This document shows, piece after piece, positions 44,810 through 52,708 of a DNA stretch of 64,000 bases (its first letter is position 1; the number at the start of each line of letters is the position of its first letter). A program made the translations under genes and the position numbers. This DNA is from an uncultured Bacteroidota bacterium. GTDB taxonomy: Bacteria; Bacteroidota; Bacteroidia; Chitinophagales; Saprospiraceae. The notes under the pieces were generated by a model. It was not told the DNA's origin. It made no database searches and saw only the letters and a list, made by a program, of their open reading frames with translations. Location of the stretch: assembly GCA_937861115.1 (NCBI GenBank), contig CALMBD010000304.1:24345-88344 (forward strand). Direction: 5' to 3'.

Positions 44810-44907
44810 AGGCTTGAAATACACGTCGGAAGGAGACGGTATCCCTGTTCCGGTTTTGCTTACCATTTTTGATACTCCCGTCGGAACGGCGTTCCGCAAC
44901 ACACATT

Positions 44908-46116
44908 ATGGCAAAAGATTGGACCCTCGGCGAAAAATCCGCCGTACTTAAAAAAGAAAAGGAATACGCGGTACTGGTGAGCCTCATCACGCCTGACGTG
45001 ACCGAGGCGCAGGCGCACGAATACATGGACGAACTCGAGTTTCTGGCCACAACTGCCGGCGCAGAGACGTTAAAGCGTTTTACCCAGCGCCTGCCCCACC
45101 CCGAACACCGCAGTTTTATCGGAAAAGGCAAGGTGGAAGAGATCCAGAAATACCTCGAGCGGCACGAAGAGATTAACATGGTCATCTTCGACGACGACCT
45201 GAGCGGCAAACAGACCAACAATCTGGAGGAAGCGCTTAAAGTGAAGATTGTAGACCGCTCGACGCTTATTCTCGACATTTTTGCCAACCGGGCTCAAACC
45301 GCCCAGGCCAAAACCCAGGTGGAACTCGCTCAAATGAAGTATCTGCTGCCCCGACTGCGGGGTCTGTGGACCCACCTTGAACGCCAGCGGGGCGGTATCG
45401 GGATGCGCGGACCGGGTGAGACGCAGATCGAAACCGACCGACGCCTCGTGCAGTACCGCATTAAAAGTCTGGAAGACAAGTTAAAAGACATCGACCGGCA
45501 AAGCCAGACGCAGCGCAAAACACGCGGCGAACTGATCCGGGTAGCGTTGGTCGGTTATACCAACGTCGGCAAAAGCACCCTGATGAACCTGATCTCAAAG
45601 TCCGAGATACTGGCCGAAAACAAACTTTTTGCCACGCTCGATACAACAGTGCGCAAGGTAGTTTTCGGGAGCATGCCGTTTTTGCTGTCGGACACCGTAG
45701 GGTTTATCCGAAAACTGCCCCACCACCTGGTAGAAAGTTTCAAGAGCACGCTCGACGAAGTCCGCGAAAGCGATATTTTGCTCCACGTGGTCGATGTGGC
45801 CCATCCGCAGTTTGAAGACCACGTGCGCACCGTGCAGCAAACCCTTCAGGAACTCGGCGCCGCCGAAAAACCCACGCTGATGGTATTTAATAAGATGGAC
45901 CTCTACCGCGAACGGTATTTCGACGATTTGCTCGACCAGCCGATGCGTAAAGAGATCGAACAGGACCTGCGCGATCGCCTGCGCGAGACCTATGGCGAAA
46001 GTATGTTCATTTCAGCCCACACAAAAGAAGGTATCGATGCCTTGCGCGAACGCATGACCCGGTTGATCAAGGAGGCATATGTGGTGCGGTATCCGCACCA
46101 GGCAAAGGCCTGGTAA
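44908..46116 (+). CDS. hflX: GTPase HflX
   Basis: A 402-residue ribosome-associated GTPase. The N-terminal glycine-rich domain reads GKGKVEEI, RLRGLWTHLERQRGGIG and RGPGETQIETDRR; the G domain has GYTNVGKSTL, DTVGFIRKLP and NKMD. HflX splits stalled or idle 70S particles during stress. I used the ATG at 44908; an upstream in-frame TTG would add 13 residues unlike the family. The protein ends with a C-terminal tail normal for the family. Confidence 0.95.
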   Translation: MAKDWTLGEKSAVLKKEKEYAVLVSLITPDVTEAQAHEYMDELEFLATTAGAETLKRFTQRLPHPEHRSFIGKGKVEEIQKYLERHEEINMVIFDDDLSGKQTNNLEEALKVKIVDRSTLILDIFANRAQTAQAKTQVELAQMKYLLPRLRGLWTHLERQRGGIGMRGPGETQIETDRRLVQYRIKSLEDKLKDIDRQSQTQRKTRGELIRVALVGYTNVGKSTLMNLISKSEILAENKLFATLDTTVRKVVFGSMPFLLSDTVGFIRKLPHHLVESFKSTLDEVRESDILLHVVDVAHPQFEDHVRTVQQTLQELGAAEKPTLMVFNKMDLYRERYFDDLLDQPMRKEIEQDLRDRLRETYGESMFISAHTKEGIDALRERMTRLIKEAYVVRYPHQAKAW

Positions 46117-46225
46117 TCTGCCATTTTGTCGCCCGCTCCGACGCTGGCACAATTCTCGTCTATGCTCCCCTCCTAACAGAAAGCATCCGGAACCCGGCAT
46201 TTTATCACAGACTTCCATTTTTGTC

Positions 46226-47260
46226 ATGCTAAGTTTTCTTTCTACGGAGGGCTCGTCGGCCAGCGCCGCCGGTCTCCATCGCCGGGTTGAAGAACAGGAC
46301 GGTTATTTGCTCGACGCCTACTCACAAACAGTAACAGGCGTTGCAGCCCGCGTGAGCGCTGCCGTCGTGCACCTGAAAGTACAGAAACCACAACCCCAGC
46401 AACGCCGCCGCCAACCGTCGCCCGACGGCCGGGATGCCAGCGGTACCGGCAGCGGATTTATCATCAGCAGCGACGGCTTTGTGGTCACCAACAGCCATGT
46501 AGTGAGCGGCGCCACGGCTATCGAGGCCAGTCTCCCTGACGGACGCGTTTTCCAGGCCAGTGTTGTGGGCGACGACGCAGCCACGGATATTGCCGTTGTC
46601 AAGATCGATGCCGGCAACCTGGCGTCGATAGCATTCGGCGAAAGCGACCGCCTGCGCGTCGGTCAGATCGCTATCGCCATCGGTAATCCCTTCGGATTCC
46701 AGTATTCGCTCACGGCGGGTGTGGTAAGCGCACTCGGGCGCACCCTGCGCAGCCAGAACGGACGCCTCATCGACGACGTTATCCAAACCGACGCAGCGCT
46801 CAACCCGGGCAATTCGGGCGGCCCCCTGGTGGATTCGTTCGGCAACGTAATAGGTGTCAATACGGCGGTCATCCTGCCGGCGCAAGGCCTTTGTTTTGCC
46901 GTGGCCTCCAACCTGGCCAAATTTGTCGTCGGCAAACTGATCCTTGAAGGCCGTGTGCGGCGCGGATACATCGGTATTGCTGCCCAGACGGTGCCACTGC
47001 CTCCCAAATGGACCCAAACGCTTGAACTTCCGACGAAAGGCGGCATCCAGATACAGAGCGTAGAGGCCGACGGTCCGGCCAATAATTCCGGTCTGCAGGC
47101 GGGCGATATCATCGTCCAGTTTGAGGGGCGCCCCATCGATTCCATTGACGACCTGCACAAGGCCCTCGACGAGACTACCATCGGTCGGAAAATCAACCTG
47201 TGGGTGCTGCGCAGCGGCAGCCTGAAAAGCATTGCCGTCACTCCCGGCGAAATGCGATAA
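46226..47260 (+). CDS. Trypsin-like serine protease with PDZ domain (S1C, HtrA-like)
   Basis: A 344-residue protease. The catalytic triad is visible as VTNSHVV (His), ATDIAVVKI (Asp) and GNSGGPL (Ser). A single PDZ domain covers about residues 245-340 (GIQIQSVEADGPANNSGLQAGDIIVQFEG). The N-terminus, MLSFLSTEGSSASAAG, shows no signal peptide or anchor; an upstream in-frame codon (46079) would not add one. It is therefore probably cytoplasmic, unlike most DegP-type proteases. An Arg/Gln/Pro linker at about 60-70 is low-complexity. Forward neighbour of hflX with a 109-base gap. Confidence 0.85.
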   Translation: MLSFLSTEGSSASAAGLHRRVEEQDGYLLDAYSQTVTGVAARVSAAVVHLKVQKPQPQQRRRQPSPDGRDASGTGSGFIISSDGFVVTNSHVVSGATAIEASLPDGRVFQASVVGDDAATDIAVVKIDAGNLASIAFGESDRLRVGQIAIAIGNPFGFQYSLTAGVVSALGRTLRSQNGRLIDDVIQTDAALNPGNSGGPLVDSFGNVIGVNTAVILPAQGLCFAVASNLAKFVVGKLILEGRVRRGYIGIAAQTVPLPPKWTQTLELPTKGGIQIQSVEADGPANNSGLQAGDIIVQFEGRPIDSIDDLHKALDETTIGRKINLWVLRSGSLKSIAVTPGEMR

Positions 47261-47271
47261 GCCACGGCATT

Positions 47272-47339
47272 GTTTTCCCGCAGATGCCGGGAATATTGTC
47301 AGATCAGTGTACTTTTTCGACGCTAATCTGCGGGAAAAC
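47272..47339. repeat. Inverted repeat between the protease and AlkD-like genes
   Basis: GTTTTCCCGCAGAT (47272-47285) is repeated exactly inverted as ATCTGCGGGAAAAC (47326-47339), with about 40 bases between. The right arm ends eight bases before the next start codon. It could be a dispersed hairpin repeat or a regulatory site. Confidence 0.6.
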
Positions 47340-47347
47340 TTTAGCCA

Positions 47348-48040
47348 ATGCAACCGGAATCCTATTTTTCACACGTCCGCGACACCTTTCGCGAAAAGGG
47401 TGATCCTGAAATTGCCCAGATGCAAATGTGGTACCTGCGCCATCAGTTCGATTTTTTCGGACTGAAGATGCCCCGGTGGATGGCCCTGACCAGGGAAATA
47501 CACCGGCAGTCGGGCCTGCCACAAGGCGAGGACCTGAAGACGCTTGTTCGCCTTTGCTTCAGCGATGATCACCGTGAAATGCAGTATTTCGCGCTGGAAA
47601 CGGTGCAAAAAGCCCTTGCCGGACAGGACCCGGATTTCATTTACTTTCTGGAGGAATTGATCACAACGAAGTCGTGGTGGGATACGGTCGACTGGATTGC
47701 CAAACTGGCGGGGATGCATTTCCGGCGTTTTCCCGCGTTGATCCAGCCCGTTACGGAAGTGTGGATGGCTACCGATAACATATGGTTGCAGCGGGTCTGC
47801 CTGATCTTTCAGTTGATGTACAGGGAGAAAACAGACAAGGCGCTACTGTTTGCGTATATCCGGAAGTTGTCGGGCTCAAAAGAGTTTTTTATACAGAAAG
47901 CGGCCGGCTGGGCATTGCGGCAATATTCCAAGACCGATCCCGAGGCCGTCGTTGATTTTGTGCAAAACAACCGCCTGGCGCCGTTGTCCAAACGGGAAGC
48001 GCTCAGATGGATAAAACAACAGGAATCGAAAGGGAAGTAA
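47348..48040 (+). CDS. DNA alkylation repair protein (AlkD-like)
   Basis: A 230-residue HEAT-like repeat protein of the AlkD/DNA alkylation repair family. Key features are the helical pairs through LRHQFDFFGLKMPRWMAL and the TTKSWWDTVDWIAK stretch, which carries the conserved Trp and Asp that contact alkylated DNA. AlkD glycosylases release N3- and N7-alkylpurines without base flipping. The protein ends at a strong terminator shared with the opposite strand. Confidence 0.85.
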   Translation: MQPESYFSHVRDTFREKGDPEIAQMQMWYLRHQFDFFGLKMPRWMALTREIHRQSGLPQGEDLKTLVRLCFSDDHREMQYFALETVQKALAGQDPDFIYFLEELITTKSWWDTVDWIAKLAGMHFRRFPALIQPVTEVWMATDNIWLQRVCLIFQLMYREKTDKALLFAYIRKLSGSKEFFIQKAAGWALRQYSKTDPEAVVDFVQNNRLAPLSKREALRWIKQQESKGK

Positions 48041-48053
48041 TGGAATGCCTGAA

Positions 48054-48099
48054 AAACAGAGCCCCCGCCAGACAATCGTCCGGCGGGGGCTCTGTTTGT
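48054..48099. terminator. Bidirectional terminator
   Basis: AAACAGAGCCCCCGCC (48054-48069) pairs perfectly with GGCGGGGGCTCTGTTT (48082-48097), flanked by A-rich and T-rich sides. It can end the AlkD-like transcript on the plus strand and the 28-codon gene on the minus strand. Confidence 0.85.
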
Positions 48100-48112
48100 G
48101 GTGGAAATCAGG

Positions 48113-48199
48113 TCACGCATTTTGGAGCCGCAGCGCCCACATTTTTCGGATGAAATAAATGGCGGCCAGCAAAATGGTGTAAGAAAGAGTTGCAGTCAT
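48113..48199 (-). CDS. 28-residue single-pass membrane peptide (candidate)
   Basis: The frame ATG to TGA encodes 28 residues beginning MTATLSYTILLAAIYFIRKM and ending in a basic, Trp-containing tail. A hydrophobic helix covers about residues 5-18. It sits immediately upstream of a terminator in its own direction, with 16 bases between stop and stem, and its 5' side is an AT-rich gap. The 750 bases upstream hold no other gene, and a short palindrome, ACGTTC/GAACGT, lies at 48227-48241. Small hydrophobic peptides are easily missed; chance cannot be excluded because there is no recognised family. Confidence 0.45.
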   Translation of the reverse strand: MTATLSYTILLAAIYFIRKMWALRLQNA

Positions 48200-48469
48200 G
48201 GTCAATGTCGTCAGGTGATGTGTAGTACGTTCGAAGAACGTGCAACCCCTGTCTTCGTGCTGCCTGGGCGCTGCATTTTTTTTGAAAAAAATAAAAACGC
48301 GATAATAGTGTGCGGGTTAATTAATTGATAGTCAATTTTTTATGATAAAATTTTAACTGCGATAAATTTTAGATTTCATTCCAAAAATGAAGTGATTTAG
48401 CCTCCTGACAGCGATGCTCCTTACTGTAGCGGGCTGATAGGTACATTACTGTTAACCCAAAATATAAGG

Positions 48470-48690
48470 ATAAGGTGTTGAAAAATCTGCTGACTCCGTG
48501 AACCGTGAGGCGTTTATCAAATACCTGGGACGGCTTGAAGCCCAGAGAGATGCTGACGGGGTACGTTGACAACCATCCGGGCCCGGTATTCGGCCGGTTA
48601 TGACAGCGGGCATGGGGGCGTTTGATGTGGCGGCACATTGACCATCATTTGCAGCAATTCGGAGTATAAGCCTGCGATAAGCCAAAAAGT
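48470..48690 (+). pseudogene. Possible remnant of an IS630-like transposase
   Basis: From the GTG at 48498 the frame reads VNREAFIKYLGRLEAQ before a stop, resembling the segment before the second catalytic Asp in IS630 transposases. One frame over, from 48565, it reads VDNHPGPVFGRL, similar to the (L/V)DN(H) motif that follows. The frameshift between them and the missing rest indicate decay. The match is short and made by eye, so chance similarity remains possible. Confidence 0.3.
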
Positions 48691-48733
48691 AAAAAACGGA
48701 TCGTCCGGGCGCAACAGATCATCCGTTTTATGC
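48691..48733. terminator. Terminator-like hairpin
   Basis: AAAACGGAT (48693-48701) and ATCCGTTTT (48721-48729) pair, with TTTTA on the plus side and TTTTTTAC on the minus side, so either strand could be terminated. No intact gene precedes it on either strand within 300 bases. Confidence 0.45.
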
Positions 48734-48949
48734 ATTTGATCAAAAAAATCCCTCATTTCCTTTTCCCATTCCGCAAAGCCACCTACATTAACCGCCCGAA
48801 GCAGAATTTTTCACCAAACAAAATTCCTTGGTCATGCACTCTGCCCGTTTACAATAAAGCCGGGAGTAGTTTGAAGTTTGAAAGCAGCGCGCTGCTTCAA
48901 TCTCCAGACTACCTTCCGGCATCCGTTCACCAAACCAAGTTCATTGCCA

Positions 48950-51088
48950 ATGGCAGCTTACACTACCGACAAAATCCGGAACGTCGTCCTGGTGGGACAC
49001 TCCGGCAGCGGCAAAACCACATTTGCCGAAACAATGCTTTTTGAAGCCAAAGCCATCAATCGCCGCGGCACAATCGGCGACGGTAATACGCAGAGCGATT
49101 ATGCACCGCTCGAACAACAACGCGGCCACTCGCTTTTTGCCTCTCTTCTTCACTGCAGCTGGAAAGACACCAAGATCAACATCCTCGACACGCCGGGGCT
49201 GGATGATTTTTCCGGCGAGGTTGTTACGGCGCTTAAGGTCGCCGATACAGCCGTGATGCTGCTCAATGCCCGAAGCGGCGTGGAGGTAGGCGCTGAACTG
49301 ATTTGGGAGTACATTGAAGAGTTCGACACCCCTATCCTGTTTGTGATCAACCAACTCGACCACGAAAAAGCCGACTTCGAAATGACCCTCGACCAGGCTG
49401 TAAAACGTTTTGGAAACAGGGTGCTGCCCCTCCAGTTTCCCGTAAACCAGGGAACTGGCTTCAACGCCATCGTGGATGCCCTCCGCATGGTGATGTACGT
49501 TTTTCCGGCTACGGGCGGCAAACCCGATAAAAAACCAATCCCCGCCGAACATCAGGAGCGGGCCGCAGCCATGCACAACGCCCTGGTTGAAGCGGCGGCT
49601 GAAAACGATGAGGCCCTGATGGAAAAATTCTTTGACCAGGGTACCCTCGATGAGGAAGACCTGGCCAAGGGGCTCGCCATCGGTATGGCCCACCGGCAGT
49701 TTTACCCGGTATTTTGCGCTTCCGGTCAGCAGGATATGGGTAGCGGGCGCATCATGGGCTTTATTCACGACATCTGTCCCAGCCCGAAAGACCGCCCGCC
49801 GGCAGACCTGGAAGGCGGTGCGACCAAGCCCTGCGACCCGAATGCGCGTCCCTGCGTGTTCATCTTCAAAACAGTCAACGAGCCCAAAGTGGGCAACGTT
49901 TCCTACTTCAAGGTATACAGCGGCGTATTAAAGGCAGGTGACGAACTCACCAATGCCGATAACAGCACAGTAGAACGTTTTTCACAACTCTTTGAGAGTG
50001 AGGGCAAAAACCGGGATTCGGTGGATGAGTTGCGCGCCGGCGATATCGGCTGTACCGTAAAACTTAAAGGTTCGCATACCAACCAGACCCTCAATCCCAA
50101 AGGCTCCGACCTGAAGATCGCGCGTATCCCGTTCCCCTCGCCGCGCATCCGGATGGCTGTAGTGCCGCCGAGCAAGGCAGAGGTGGAGAAAATGGCCCAT
50201 GCGCTCCACTCCATCCGCGAAGAAGATCCGACACTGCTCGTTGAACAAAGTCTCGAACTAAAGCAAACGATCATTGAAGGCCAGGGTGAAATGCACCTCG
50301 ATATCGTGCGTTACAAAGCCGAACAGAACTTTGGCGTACACCTCGAGTTTGCCGAGCCGCGCATCCCCTACCGCGAGACGATCACCAGAGAAGCGAACAA
50401 GGACTACCGGCACAAAAAACAATCGGGTGGCGCCGGCCAGTTTGCCGAAGTGCATATGCGTATCGAACCCTATTACGAAGGGATGCCCGCTCCGCACGGT
50501 CTGAACGCTAAAAACACCGAGGTGGAAGACTTGAAGTGGGGTGGCAAGTTTTGCTTCGTCTGGGCCATTGTAGGTGGTGTGATAGATGCCCGCTTCATCA
50601 ACGCCATCAAAAAAGGCATTATGTCGAAGATGGAGGAAGGCCCGAGTACGGGCTCCTATTGCCGCGATATTCGTGTCAGTATTTACGACGGCAAAATGCA
50701 CCCTGTCGACTCCAACGACATGGCTTTCCAGATCGCTTCGATGATGGCCTTCCGGGAAGCATTCCACGAGGCCGGGCCGCAGATTCTGGAGCCCATCTAC
50801 AACCTTGAAGTGATGTGCGATTCCGAATTTATGGGTAGTGTTATGGGTGACCTGCAAACGCGGAGGGCCATTATTATGGGTATGGATTCAGAAGGGCACT
50901 ACCAGGTGATCCGGGCTCGTGTACCGCTGAAAGAATTGCATAAGTATTCTTCGGCGTTGCGGTCGCTTACACAAGGAAAAGCCAAATTCAATATGTCTTT
51001 TGCTGAATATGCCCCCGTACCGGGCGATATTCAGGCAAAACTCATCGCCGAATACCAGAAGGAATACGCGGAAGCGCACGAACACTGA
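48950..51088 (+). CDS. Elongation factor G-like GTPase paralogue
   Basis: A 712-residue EF-G family protein with all five EF-G domains. G1 is LVGHSGSGKTTFAE and G4 NQLDHEKADF. The switch II motif reads DTPGLDDF where canonical EF-G has DTPGHVDF, so the catalytic His is replaced by Leu. Switch I lacks the usual RGITI and reads EQQRGHSLF. Both changes mark the second EF-G type seen in Bacteroidota and FusA2-like proteins, whose role in translation is not settled. I chose the ATG at 48950 (MAAYTTDKI) because the 24-residue extension of the longer frame is unlike the family. The real fusA is not in this window. Confidence 0.85.
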   Translation: MAAYTTDKIRNVVLVGHSGSGKTTFAETMLFEAKAINRRGTIGDGNTQSDYAPLEQQRGHSLFASLLHCSWKDTKINILDTPGLDDFSGEVVTALKVADTAVMLLNARSGVEVGAELIWEYIEEFDTPILFVINQLDHEKADFEMTLDQAVKRFGNRVLPLQFPVNQGTGFNAIVDALRMVMYVFPATGGKPDKKPIPAEHQERAAAMHNALVEAAAENDEALMEKFFDQGTLDEEDLAKGLAIGMAHRQFYPVFCASGQQDMGSGRIMGFIHDICPSPKDRPPADLEGGATKPCDPNARPCVFIFKTVNEPKVGNVSYFKVYSGVLKAGDELTNADNSTVERFSQLFESEGKNRDSVDELRAGDIGCTVKLKGSHTNQTLNPKGSDLKIARIPFPSPRIRMAVVPPSKAEVEKMAHALHSIREEDPTLLVEQSLELKQTIIEGQGEMHLDIVRYKAEQNFGVHLEFAEPRIPYRETITREANKDYRHKKQSGGAGQFAEVHMRIEPYYEGMPAPHGLNAKNTEVEDLKWGGKFCFVWAIVGGVIDARFINAIKKGIMSKMEEGPSTGSYCRDIRVSIYDGKMHPVDSNDMAFQIASMMAFREAFHEAGPQILEPIYNLEVMCDSEFMGSVMGDLQTRRAIIMGMDSEGHYQVIRARVPLKELHKYSSALRSLTQGKAKFNMSFAEYAPVPGDIQAKLIAEYQKEYAEAHEH

Positions 51089-51107
51089 TCTCGCAGCTTA
51101 AGTATTC

Positions 51108-51161
51108 CGTTCGCCGGTTGAAGCCGGTGGTACCGGTACCACCGGCTTCAGCCGGCGAACG
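51108..51161. repeat. 27-base near-perfect hairpin after the EF-G paralogue
   Basis: The 27 bases 51108-51134 are followed directly by their inverted copy at 51135-51161, with one G-U mismatch and essentially no loop; the centre is GGTACCGGTACC. There is no T-run, so it is not a simple terminator. Its length and GC content are exceptional for this window. Confidence 0.8.
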
Positions 51162-51170
51162 GTCAGTGAA

Positions 51171-51216
51171 AAACACAGGGTCTCCCCGCCATCAAGGCAG
51201 AGAGGCCCTGTTTTCG
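51171..51216 (+). terminator. Terminator after the EF-G paralogue
   Basis: CAGGG-TCTC (51176-51184) pairs with GAGA-GG-CCCTG (51200-51210) with a two-base bulge, followed by TTTTCGTTTTTT. Confidence 0.65.
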
Positions 51217-51232
51217 TTTTTTAAAAATTGTG

Positions 51233-51240
51233 TACATTTG
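51233..51240 (+). promoter_or_regulatory. -7 promoter element for the aminotransferase gene
   Basis: TACATTTG is an exact consensus match. The T-run of the preceding terminator lies 18-20 bases upstream, at the -33 position. Leader about 53 bases. Confidence 0.45.
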
Positions 51241-51298
51241 AAAAAATGCACCTTGTTCACCCTTAATCGCGCTGTTTTCAGCCAACACAGTTTTAATC

Positions 51299-52600
51299 AT
51301 GCTCAAAGACATTTCCATACCCACCATCATTAACCAAAATCTGTTCGGCTTAAGCACCTCTGCTACAGTAGCCATCAATGAAAAATCGCGGCAACTCGAG
51401 CGCCTCGGTAAAAAAGTATACAAATTAGGCTTTGGGCAGTCGCCGTTCCCGGTACCTGACCTGGTGGTAGAGGCACTGAAAGCGCATGCCCACGAGAAAG
51501 ACTACCTCCCCGTCAGGGGCCTGCCCGCCCTCCGGGAAGCCATATCGCAATTCACCAACCATCGCAAAGGCACCTTTTCCACGGCCGATGACGTATTGGT
51601 TGGCCCCGGCTCCAAGGAACTGATGTTTTTATTGCAGCTCTCCTACTATGGCGAGATCGTGATACCTGCACCCAGTTGGGTATCCTATGCGCCGCAGGCA
51701 CAGATTATCGGACGTACCGTAACGCGCTATGAAACCCAAATCGCGAACGGGCTATTGCTGATGCCCGATGAACTCGAGCAGATATGTGCCGTCGACCCGG
51801 AGCGCCCGCGATTGGTTATCCTGAACTACCCTTCCAACCCCACCGGTACGACGTACGACGAGACGACGATCAAACAATTGGCCGATGTAGCCCGTAAATA
51901 CCGGGTCATTGTATTGTCGGACGAGATATACAGCGAACTGGACCACAGGGGCGAGCATATTTCCATTGGCCGTTTTTACCCGGAAGGGACGATCATCAGC
52001 GGCGGATTGAGCAAATGGTGCGGCGCAGGTGGCTGGCGACTCGGTTTTTTTGTGTTTCCCAAGAGCCTGAAGCGCCTGCAAGACGCGATGATCATTTGTG
52101 CGAGCGAGACCTTCACTTCCACCAGCGCCCCGATTCAATACGCCGCAGTAGAGGCATTTCTGGAAAACCCGGCAATAGACGACTATTTGAACCAGGCCCG
52201 GAGCATTTTACAGGCCGTTGGAAGCTATACATACGACCGGCTTGGCGAAGTCGGGGTGACCATGCCAACGCCTCAGGGTGGCTTTTATCTTTTTCCGAAT
52301 TTCAGCACATACCGCAGCGCACTTGAACGGCGGAACATCTTTACCGACCGGGAGCTTTGCGACGCGCTGCTGGAAGAAGCGGGGGTAGCGTTACTGCCCG
52401 GCTCCGAGTTTGGCTGTCGCCCGGGACTGTACAGTGCCCGGCTTTCCTATGTCGATTTCGACGGTGAAGCAGTGCTGCAAGCCCTGCAAACACTGGCGGC
52501 GGGGCAGGTGCCTGATTCGGGTTTTGTGGAAAAATACTGCCCGGGCATCACAGGAGGCGTGAATGCTATCCGGTCGTGGCTTGCATCAATCCGGGAATAA
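51299..52600 (+). CDS. PLP-dependent aminotransferase, class I/II
   Basis: A 433-residue fold-type I aminotransferase. The PLP lysine lies in SGGLSKWCGAGGWRLG, the Asn-Pro region in NYPSNPTGTTYDE, the Asp/Tyr pair in LSDEIYSEL and the phosphate loop in VGPGSKELM. This matches the aspartate/aromatic aminotransferase superfamily. A C-terminal extension of about 30 residues (PDSGFVEKYCPGI) is outside the usual core. The amino donor is not predictable by eye. Confidence 0.88.
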   Translation: MLKDISIPTIINQNLFGLSTSATVAINEKSRQLERLGKKVYKLGFGQSPFPVPDLVVEALKAHAHEKDYLPVRGLPALREAISQFTNHRKGTFSTADDVLVGPGSKELMFLLQLSYYGEIVIPAPSWVSYAPQAQIIGRTVTRYETQIANGLLLMPDELEQICAVDPERPRLVILNYPSNPTGTTYDETTIKQLADVARKYRVIVLSDEIYSELDHRGEHISIGRFYPEGTIISGGLSKWCGAGGWRLGFFVFPKSLKRLQDAMIICASETFTSTSAPIQYAAVEAFLENPAIDDYLNQARSILQAVGSYTYDRLGEVGVTMPTPQGGFYLFPNFSTYRSALERRNIFTDRELCDALLEEAGVALLPGSEFGCRPGLYSARLSYVDFDGEAVLQALQTLAAGQVPDSGFVEKYCPGITGGVNAIRSWLASIRE

Positions 52601-52650
52601 TTTTTTTTTGCGGGCAGCGAAAATTCATGATATGGCATCTGGAAACAGTG

Positions 52651-52658
52651 TACCTTCG
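52651..52658 (+). promoter_or_regulatory. -7 promoter element for the ECF sigma gene
   Basis: TACCTTCG, one change from TAnnTTTG, lies 50 bases before the start codon at 52709. Confidence 0.4.
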
Positions 52659-52708
52659 GAAAATATCCGCAAAAACCAACCCTTTATTGACAATCATAAT
52701 CCCTCCTG

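Larger units (their letters stand above)
44425..44907. other. AT-rich intergenic region between divergent rpoN and hflX
   Basis: About 483 bases, strongly AT-rich from 44520 to 44740, holding promoters for both neighbours. The hflX side has a -7 box and two hairpins in its leader. I found no gene here; short reading frames are low-complexity Phe/Lys/Ile strings. Confidence 0.6.
48200..48949. other. Long intergenic region before the EF-G paralogue
   Basis: About 750 bases. The first part (48270-48400) is AT-rich. The middle, 48470-48690, shows broken reading frames reminiscent of an IS630-type transposase. A hairpin with AAAACGGAT/ATCCGTTTT lies at 48691-48731. The remainder up to 48949 has no gene; in-frame codons upstream of 48950 do not look like EF-G. 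Confidence 0.5.

Noticed and set aside
48098-48328. A 76-codon plus-strand frame in the gap after the AlkD-like gene
   Set aside because: It begins in the terminator region, has no domain or ribosome-binding site, and overlaps the better minus-strand candidate peptide.
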